Shown here: positions 24,889 through 32,462 of the stretch, piece by piece
Position numbering within the stretch: the first letter of the stretch is position 1
How the letters are laid out: the number at the start of each line of letters is the position of its first letter
Translations under genes and position numbers: made by a program
Source of the DNA: an uncultured Mycobacteriaceae bacterium
GTDB taxonomy: Bacteria > Actinomycetota > Actinomycetes > Mycobacteriales > Mycobacteriaceae
Assembly (NCBI GenBank): GCA_903927745.1
Contig: CAIYOH010000328.1
Coordinates: forward strand, 1 to 32,462
DNA length: 32,462 nt
Direction of reading: 5' to 3'
The notes under the pieces: generated by a model
Told to the model about the DNA's origin: nothing
What the model saw: the letters and a program-made list of their open reading frames with translations, nothing else
Database searches by the model: none

Positions 24889-25530
24889 GGCGCGGCGGCT
24901 CCAGTAGCCGCGCAGGGCGCCAATGAGCAGCGGCAGCAGCGAAACCACCGCGATCCCCAGGATGATCGACTCCAGGTGCTGGTTCACGAACGGCACCGAG
25001 CCCAGGAAGTGGCCCGCCAGCGTCACCCCGGCACCCCAGGCGATGCCGCCGACGATGTCGAACCCCAGGAACACCGGGTACCGCATGTACGACACCCCGG
25101 CGACCACCGGGACGAACGTCCGCACGATCGGGACGAAGCGGCCGAGGATGACCGCCCACGGCCCGTACCTCTCGAAGAACGCGTGCGATTCGGTCACGTA
25201 GTGCTTCTTGAAGAACCGGGAATCCTCCTTGTGGAATAACGCCGGCCCGAGCCGCCGCCCGATGAAATAGGCGGTCTGATCGCCCAGCACCGCGGCCAGC
25301 GCCACGCTGGGCGCCAGCACCCAGATGCTCACCGGGGGCTGGGGGTGCGCGGTCAGCAGCCCGCCGGTGAACAACAGCGAGTCGCCCGGCAGCAGCGGGA
25401 ACAACAGCCCCGTCTCGACGAACACGATGAGCAGGATCCCGGGCAGCACTGCCGAGCCGAACACGCCGTTCGCCCCCAACCAGTACATCGGGTCGAGGAT
25501 GTGGGGCATGGCCGCCCATGTGGTACTCAT
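24850..25530 (-). CDS. DedA/SNARE-associated family membrane protein
   Basis: VFVETGLLFPLLPGDSLLFTGG, GRFVPIVRTFVPVVAGVSYM motifs; 3' end overlaps the acetoacetyl-CoA synthetase by 39 bp tail to tail. Confidence 0.92.
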   Translation of the reverse strand: MSTTWAAMPHILDPMYWLGANGVFGSAVLPGILLIVFVETGLLFPLLPGDSLLFTGGLLTAHPQPPVSIWVLAPSVALAAVLGDQTAYFIGRRLGPALFHKEDSRFFKKHYVTESHAFFERYGPWAVILGRFVPIVRTFVPVVAGVSYMRYPVFLGFDIVGGIAWGAGVTLAGHFLGSVPFVNQHLESIILGIAVVSLLPLLIGALRGYWSRRASGHPAVRDEGVQ

Positions 25531-25571
25531 GATGGCCTAACATACCGGCGAGCCTGTCAGAAGGAACCCCC

Positions 25572-25691
25572 ATGCCGATCGCGACGCCCGAGGTCCACGC
25601 AGAGATGCTGGCCTGGGTCGAAACATCGATGACTGAGCGCATCGTTGAGGGCTGCAACGACCCGCTCTGCGGCGGAGGGTCTTTACGATGA
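25572..25691 (+). pseudogene. Internally deleted fba remnant forming an intact 39-aa ORF (MPIATPEVHAEMLAWVETSMTERIVEGCNDPLCGGGSLR)
   Basis: First 14 residues match the mycobacterial class II FBA N-terminus (MPIATPEVYAEML); residues 15-38 resemble its C-terminus (..EASMSQRVVQACNDLHCAGKSL) as recalled; SD-like agaaggaa just upstream; sits where fba is expected by synteny. Confidence 0.8.
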
Positions 25692-26791
25692 TCACCATCA
25701 GTCTGTGCCTGATCGTAAAGAATGAGGAGAAGGTCCTCGACAGTTGTTTGAGCTCCGTGGCGGGCATTCCCGACGAGATCATCATCGTCGATACCGGGTC
25801 GGACGACGCCACCAAAGACATCGCCGAAAGGTTCGGCGCGCGGGTGTTCGACTTCGAGTGGATCGATGATTTCTCCGCGGCCCGCAACTACTCCTTCGCG
25901 CAGGCGAGGATGGACTACATCCTGTGGCTGGACGCCGACGATGTCCTGCTCCCCGCAGACCGGGCCAAACTGCTGGAACTCAAAGGGACCCTGCAGCCCC
26001 ACGTCGATGCGGTCACGATGATGTACAACTACACCTTTGACGAGGGGGGCAACGTCACCCAGACGGCGCGACGCAGCCGCCTGGTGAAAAGGTCGAAGAA
26101 TTTCACGTGGCATGGTTACGTCCACGAGGACCTGGCGCCGCCGGAGAGCCACAACTACTTCGACAGCGATATCGCAGTCACTCACCGGAAACTGGAATCC
26201 GGTCCTTCCTACCGGAATATGCGGATCTACGAGAAACATTTCGCGCAGGGCAGCACGATGCGCCCGATAGACCTCTTCCAGTACGGCCTGGAACTGGAGG
26301 CGGTGACCGAGGGCTTCGAGAAAGCCATCCCGTACTACGTCAAGTTTTTGGAGCGTGAGGAGCGGGAAACCGATCTGAACATGACGATGGTCGCGCTGCA
26401 CCGGCTGGCTCGCTGCTATTACATGGTCGGCCAACCGGAGAAGGAGTGGGAGTGCACACTCGAGTCGCTGGATTTAGACGTGCCGCGGCCGGAGTTCAGC
26501 TGCCGCATCGGTGAACGCTTTGTGCAGCGGGAAAAGTGGCGCCAGGCCATCTTCTGGTACGAACTCGCCATCCAGAACCCCGCGGGTGAGGAGCGGGTGG
26601 TTCAAAACTACCCCTTCAGGACCTGGCTGCCGCATAAACAACTGGGGCTGTGCTATTACCGGGTCGGGGACTATCCAAGATCACTGCGGCACAACGAACT
26701 AGCCTTGACATACCAGCCGCACGATCAGGACATCCAGACCAACATCGGCGTTCTCACGCGCGTGATAGGGAAATCGGCCGGCCCGGTCTAA
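25688..26791 (+). CDS. GT2-family glycosyltransferase with C-terminal TPR-like repeats
   Basis: ISLCLIVKNEEKVLDSCLSSV, DEIIIVDTGSDDATKDIA, DFSAARNYSFAQA, LWLDADDVLL (DxD-type), TPR-like C-terminus (LGLCYYRVGDYPRSLRHNELALTYQPHD); ATGA overlap with the mini-ORF. Confidence 0.88.
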   Translation: MITISLCLIVKNEEKVLDSCLSSVAGIPDEIIIVDTGSDDATKDIAERFGARVFDFEWIDDFSAARNYSFAQARMDYILWLDADDVLLPADRAKLLELKGTLQPHVDAVTMMYNYTFDEGGNVTQTARRSRLVKRSKNFTWHGYVHEDLAPPESHNYFDSDIAVTHRKLESGPSYRNMRIYEKHFAQGSTMRPIDLFQYGLELEAVTEGFEKAIPYYVKFLEREERETDLNMTMVALHRLARCYYMVGQPEKEWECTLESLDLDVPRPEFSCRIGERFVQREKWRQAIFWYELAIQNPAGEERVVQNYPFRTWLPHKQLGLCYYRVGDYPRSLRHNELALTYQPHDQDIQTNIGVLTRVIGKSAGPV

Positions 26792-27588
26792 CCGCTGGAG
26801 GACTGGCAGATCTTCCACTGATTGTCGCGAAACTGAAGGTCCAGGCTGCGGGTGGAGCGGACCTGCGGGGCGTACGCCATGAAAGCGGTGACGTTCGCCT
26901 CGGCGTGCTCTCCGTTGACGACAACCTGGTCGATACTGGCGATCACCGGGTACTGCCTGGCGGCCGAGACCCGGCTGAAGAGATCGGCCCAGGCGTGATC
27001 GTCGTAATCGGCGTACCCGTCGCGGGCAGCGCCGCAGGTCATGCCGCGCAGCGCACTCAAATCCCCCCGCTGCACGGCGATGTCGTACTGCTCGATCGTG
27101 TGCCGGACCTGTTGTTCGGGGGAGCCGTTCGGGTTGGCGGCCCGCACCAGCAGCATCGTTCCCAGGATCGAGATCGCCGCCAGTGCGACGAGGGTCACGA
27201 CGACAGCCAGGACCCAGCCCCAGGTGAATCGTCCGGACGTCCGTAGTTTCGAGAGGAGTCGGGGCGGCCTCGACTGCGGGGGTGCCGGTTGCTGTGTCAC
27301 GCCCAGTACGGCCGTCGCGTCCGGGTCCGTTGCCGATGCGAACACCTCCGTGGCGGGCTCCGGCGGGGTGTCGATGACCGCGGTTTCCTTCGCGTCGAAT
27401 CCTGGTGCGGTGAAACGCCGTTCGCCATCTTCGGCATCTGCCGACGCGTCCGGATCGTCCTCGGTCCTGCTGATGATGACGGTCTCGGTCTCGGTCTCGC
27501 CGGGTATCAGCGACTGGTCTTCGGTCGCGTCATCGCCAGGGTCCGCGGGCGGTGCCCCGCCGCGATCGGGCTCGGGTGCGTTCGGCAT
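26788..27588 (-). CDS. Single-pass membrane protein with long charged N-terminus (Rv0361-like)
   Basis: Acidic/disordered N-terminus, one TM helix (WGWVLAVVVTLVALAAISILGTMLLV), small extracytoplasmic domain ending LQFRDNQWKICQSSSG. Confidence 0.75.
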   Translation of the reverse strand: MPNAPEPDRGGAPPADPGDDATEDQSLIPGETETETVIISRTEDDPDASADAEDGERRFTAPGFDAKETAVIDTPPEPATEVFASATDPDATAVLGVTQQPAPPQSRPPRLLSKLRTSGRFTWGWVLAVVVTLVALAAISILGTMLLVRAANPNGSPEQQVRHTIEQYDIAVQRGDLSALRGMTCGAARDGYADYDDHAWADLFSRVSAARQYPVIASIDQVVVNGEHAEANVTAFMAYAPQVRSTRSLDLQFRDNQWKICQSSSG

Positions 27589-27651
27589 GGGGTGGAGCTT
27601 AGCGAGCGGCCATGTCGACGGGCCGCACGGACTAGCGGCAGAATGGTGGCC

Positions 27652-28065
27652 ATGACGCGCATGGGAGACCTCCTAGGACCTGAGCCGACCCTGCTGCCGG
27701 GGGACATCGACGCCGAGGCGGAACTGCTGGCCGGCAACAATCCCGCCGCCGTGGCCGCTGCACACCCGTCGGCGTCGGTGGCCTGGGCGGCGCTGGCCGA
27801 GGGGGCGCTGGCCGGCGATCAGGCCGTCGCCGCCTACGCCTACGCCCGCACCGGCTACCACCGCGGCCTCGACCAGTTACGCCGACACGGCTGGAAGGGC
27901 TTCGGTGCCGTGCCCTACTCCCACGAACCCAACCGCGGCTTCCTGCGCTGTGTGGCGGCGCTCGCGCGGGCTGCCAAGGCGATCGGCGAAACCGACGAAT
28001 ACCAGCGTTGCACCGATCTGTTGGACGACTGCGACCCCGCGGCCCGCGGGGCTCTAGGTGTCTAG
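27652..28065 (+). CDS. DUF3151-like conserved protein (Rv0360c-like)
   Basis: MTRMGDLLGPEPTLLPGD...YARTGYHRGLDQLRRHGWKGFGAVPYSHEPNRGFLRC; start may be ATG 27643. Confidence 0.8.
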   Translation: MTRMGDLLGPEPTLLPGDIDAEAELLAGNNPAAVAAAHPSASVAWAALAEGALAGDQAVAAYAYARTGYHRGLDQLRRHGWKGFGAVPYSHEPNRGFLRCVAALARAAKAIGETDEYQRCTDLLDDCDPAARGALGV

Positions 28066-28097
28066 TTGGGCGCCTAGTTGGGGCCCTGGTTGGTGGC
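28062..28097. repeat. 12-bp imperfect tandem repeat (ctagttgggcgc / ctagttggggcc / ctggttggtggc)
   Basis: Three units at 28062, 28074, 28086; first unit contains the TAG stop of the Rv0360c-like gene. Confidence 0.8.
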
Positions 28098-28108
28098 TCT
28101 AGCGGTCC

Positions 28109-29005
28109 CTAATACGTCTCGGCGCAGCCGGCGTTTCCAGGGCACTCGATCTGCACCGTCGCGTGGCTCAGGCCGCGAGCCGACAGCACCGCGCGAGCAT
28201 CCTCCAACACGCGGGCCGAGTCCCCGGCGCTCGTCAGGTGCGCCGTGCACATGTCCTTGCCGGGCGAGAGCGTCCACACGTGCAGGTCGTGCACCTCGGT
28301 CACGCCGTGGACCGCGCCCAGGGCGGCGCGCAACTCGTCGACGTTGATGTGGGCCGGCGAGGCTTCGGAGAGGATGTGCAGCGCGTCGCGGGCCAGCGCG
28401 ATCGCACGCGGCAACACCCAGAGCGCCACGAGCACGGCGACCACCACGTCGGCGTAGGGCCAGCGGGTTGTGACGGTGACGATGCCGGCGATCAGCACGC
28501 CCAGGCTGCCGATACTGTCGGCGACCACCTCCATGTAGGCGCCCCGGACGGCCATACTGCCCGACGAATGCGAGCGCAGCAGCAGCGCGACCACCAGGTT
28601 GGCGGCCAGGCCGGCCAGCGCCACCACGATCATCGGCACGCCGGGTACCGCCTGGGCGTGCCGGAGTCGCTGGATCGCCTCCCGGAGAATGAACAGCGCG
28701 ACCGCGATCAGGAGGACGGCGTTGGCCACCGCGGTGAAGACCTCGGCGCGATGCCAGCCGTAGGTGCGTGCGGGCGACGCGCTGCCGCGCCGGGCCAGGG
28801 TCAGCGCGACAAGCCCCATGAACACGGCGACGACGTCGGTCAGCATGTGCCCGGCGTCGGCGAGCAGCGCGATCGAGTCGATGAGCAGTGCGGTCGTCAA
28901 CTCGACGACGAAGAAGGCCGCCAGGATCGCCGCGGCCGCGATCATGCTGCGGATCACCCGAGGCGACGCCGGCTCGGTCGGGGTGTGACTGTGACCGGCG
29001 CCCAT
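28109..29005 (-). CDS. Cation diffusion facilitator (CDF) metal exporter
   Basis: His-rich N-terminus (GHSHT), LLADAGHMLTDVVAVFMGLVAL, six TM helices, C-terminal cytoplasmic domain VTEVHDLHVWTLSPGKDMCTAHL. Confidence 0.93.
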   Translation of the reverse strand: MGAGHSHTPTEPASPRVIRSMIAAAAILAAFFVVELTTALLIDSIALLADAGHMLTDVVAVFMGLVALTLARRGSASPARTYGWHRAEVFTAVANAVLLIAVALFILREAIQRLRHAQAVPGVPMIVVALAGLAANLVVALLLRSHSSGSMAVRGAYMEVVADSIGSLGVLIAGIVTVTTRWPYADVVVAVLVALWVLPRAIALARDALHILSEASPAHINVDELRAALGAVHGVTEVHDLHVWTLSPGKDMCTAHLTSAGDSARVLEDARAVLSARGLSHATVQIECPGNAGCAETY

Positions 29006-29012
29006 GGCGAGA

Positions 29013-29038
29013 AATATATGCGGTTTATCGCATATATT
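29013..29038. promoter_or_regulatory. Perfect inverted repeat, putative metal-sensor operator upstream of CDF exporter
   Basis: aatatatgcg-gtttat-cgcatatatt: 10-bp perfect arms, 6-nt spacer, 7 bp upstream of the CDF ATG, AT-rich within GC-rich surroundings. Confidence 0.75.
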
Positions 29039-29045
29039 GCAAGGC

Positions 29046-29819
29046 TCAGAGCCAGCGGCTCCAGAAGCGCGTCAGCGAATTGCCCCGCGCGACCAAAATG
29101 TTCGGGACGCCGGAGAAATCGAAGAACCACAACACCATCCCGTAAATCCACCCGCTGGCCGACAGGAGCAGGAACAGCAGGAAGAGAAAGCCGTACTGCT
29201 TGGCCGGCGCCACCGCCCGCTGCGTCTCGGGGCTCAGATGCGGTTCCAGCGCGTCGTAGCCGTCCAGGCCCGGGATCGGCAGCAGGTTCAACACGACGGC
29301 GGTCAGTTGCAGGAAGCCCAGGAACGCCACCCCGGACCACAGCACCGTGTGAGCGGGGTCGAAGAACACCCGTGTCGCAGTCAGCAGCAGCACCGCGAGC
29401 GCGAGGTTCATCGCCGGGCCCGCCAGGCTGACCAGGGTGCGGCGCCACGGCGTCATGAACCACGTCCGCAGGTACACCGCGGCACCCGGCAGGCCGATTC
29501 CGCCGAGCGCGACGATCACCAACGGAAACACCAGCGAGAGCCCTGGCTGGGTGTACCGGCGCGGATCCAGCGTCAGGTAGCCGCGGACCGCGGCGTCGTG
29601 GTCACCGAACCGCCATGCGGTCACCGCGTGCCCGAATTCGTGCAGGCACAGCGACACCAGCCAGCCGGCGATCACAAAGACGAACACCCCGGCATACGAC
29701 AGCGCCCGATCGCTCACCCCCGACTGCCAGGCCAACGCGCCGCCCGCCGCCGTCGCCGCCACCAGGCCCAGGAACACCGGGCTGGGCCGCATCGCGTCGC
29801 GTCGGGCCGGAACGTTCAC
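29046..29819 (-). CDS. M50/site-2 protease family membrane protein (Rv0359-like)
   Basis: HEFGH zinc motif in a TM context (SLCLHEFGHAVTAWRFGD), LNLLPIPGLDGYDAL. Confidence 0.9.
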   Translation of the reverse strand: MNVPARRDAMRPSPVFLGLVAATAAGGALAWQSGVSDRALSYAGVFVFVIAGWLVSLCLHEFGHAVTAWRFGDHDAAVRGYLTLDPRRYTQPGLSLVFPLVIVALGGIGLPGAAVYLRTWFMTPWRRTLVSLAGPAMNLALAVLLLTATRVFFDPAHTVLWSGVAFLGFLQLTAVVLNLLPIPGLDGYDALEPHLSPETQRAVAPAKQYGFLFLLFLLLSASGWIYGMVLWFFDFSGVPNILVARGNSLTRFWSRWL

Positions 29820-29828
29820 CGGTCGAAG

Positions 29829-30470
29829 TTACCGGACCGCCAACCAGCCTTCGACGTGGCGGTAGAACGTGGAGCGGCGCGCAGCGCGCGACGCGAAGAC
29901 GCTGTCACGCTCGACGCGGACACCGGCGCTGCCGAGCTGGGCGGCACGGCCGGCCACCCACCGGCCGCCCCGGATCCGGGCCCGCAGGCCCGGCACGTCC
30001 CGAGTCGGTTCAATGCACACCCCGGCGACGTCCCCGTCGAACAGCACCGTGTCATCGACCACCGCCTCGCCGTGCAGCGATCGGCCTCCGTCCTCGGGTA
30101 ACCAGCGGGCTCGGCCGACGATCACCGAGCCGGTGTCGTCGCGGATCAGGGTGACCCGCCGTGCGAACCCGTGCCGGGCCCGCCGCGCCGCGCGGTGCCC
30201 GGCCGGCAGGCGATAGACCCGGGTCGCGCGGGTGCGCCGCCCCGGCACGTAGGCCACCTCGACATCGAGCCGCTGTGCGCGCAACAGCCGGGTCAGCGTC
30301 GCGGCGAGGTCGGCGTCGGCGCCGACGATCACCAGACGGCGCTGACCGCCGATGGCGGCGTCGATAACCCCGGGGCCGGCGTCGCTGTCTATCCGGCACG
30401 CGGTCAGATCCCGCAGCGGCCGCGGTACGCGACGATTCCCGAACAGCAACACCACCACCCCGGCGTTCAT
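29829..30470 (-). CDS. Conserved hypothetical protein (Rv0358-like)
   Basis: ORF from ATG (MNAGVVVLLFGNRRVPRPLRDL), divergent from purA as in the mycobacterial arrangement. Confidence 0.7.
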   Translation of the reverse strand: MNAGVVVLLFGNRRVPRPLRDLTACRIDSDAGPGVIDAAIGGQRRLVIVGADADLAATLTRLLRAQRLDVEVAYVPGRRTRATRVYRLPAGHRAARRARHGFARRVTLIRDDTGSVIVGRARWLPEDGGRSLHGEAVVDDTVLFDGDVAGVCIEPTRDVPGLRARIRGGRWVAGRAAQLGSAGVRVERDSVFASRAARRSTFYRHVEGWLAVR

Positions 30471-30489
30471 GGGTCCTCGCAATCTATGG

Positions 30490-30540
30490 GGGCGGCAATC
30501 CTGGGGCGGCGATCCTGGGATGCTGGGATCTCGGGATGCT
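30490..30540. repeat. Short tandem repeats in the purA/Rv0358 divergent intergenic region
   Basis: Period-14 pair gggcggc[a/g]atcct (30490, 30504) followed by period-8 gggatgct/gggatctc/gggatgct (30517, 30525, 30533). Confidence 0.75.
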
Positions 30541-30552
30541 CGGATAAGGTAG

Positions 30553-32462
<1,910 letters not shown>

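Noticed and set aside
24827-26434. 535-aa minus-strand ORF spanning DedA and the glycosyltransferase
   Set aside because: Different frame from DedA, antisense to the GT; chance open frame

Overview
The window is a high-GC mycobacterial chromosome segment, syntenic gene for gene with M. tuberculosis Rv0350-Rv0385 (recalled from memory; no search was run). It runs: 3' part of dnaK, grpE, dnaJ1, hspR; aldose epimerase and a type II flavohemoglobin-like protein on the minus strand; clpB with a HAIR-like HspR site; SDR, pyrE and a SpoU methyltransferase; LysR; a form I Mo/Cu CO dehydrogenase cluster (xdhC, coxM, coxS, coxL, xdhC-YHS fusion, mobA-like, moxR, coxG, coxE); a GH76-like protein, acetoacetyl-CoA synthetase and DedA; then an accessory patch, Rv0361/Rv0360c-like genes, a CDF cation exporter, an M50 protease, an Rv0358-like gene, purA and a partial hotdog thioesterase. 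Relative to H37Rv the clpB-to-purA block is inverted with respect to dnaK-hspR. The most unusual locus is 25538-26791. Where fba (class II fructose-bisphosphate aldolase) is expected, there is a 39-codon ORF that joins an FBA-like N-terminus in frame to an FBA-like C-terminus. It overlaps by ATGA the start of a lower-GC, Firmicutes-like GT2-TPR glycosyltransferase, and the mgtE gene expected here is absent. Other notable signals are a perfect 10-6-10 palindrome filling the gap upstream of the CDF gene, an exact 18-bp in-frame repeat (DIQTGS) in the acetoacetyl-CoA synthetase, and small tandem repeats near Rv0360c and purA.
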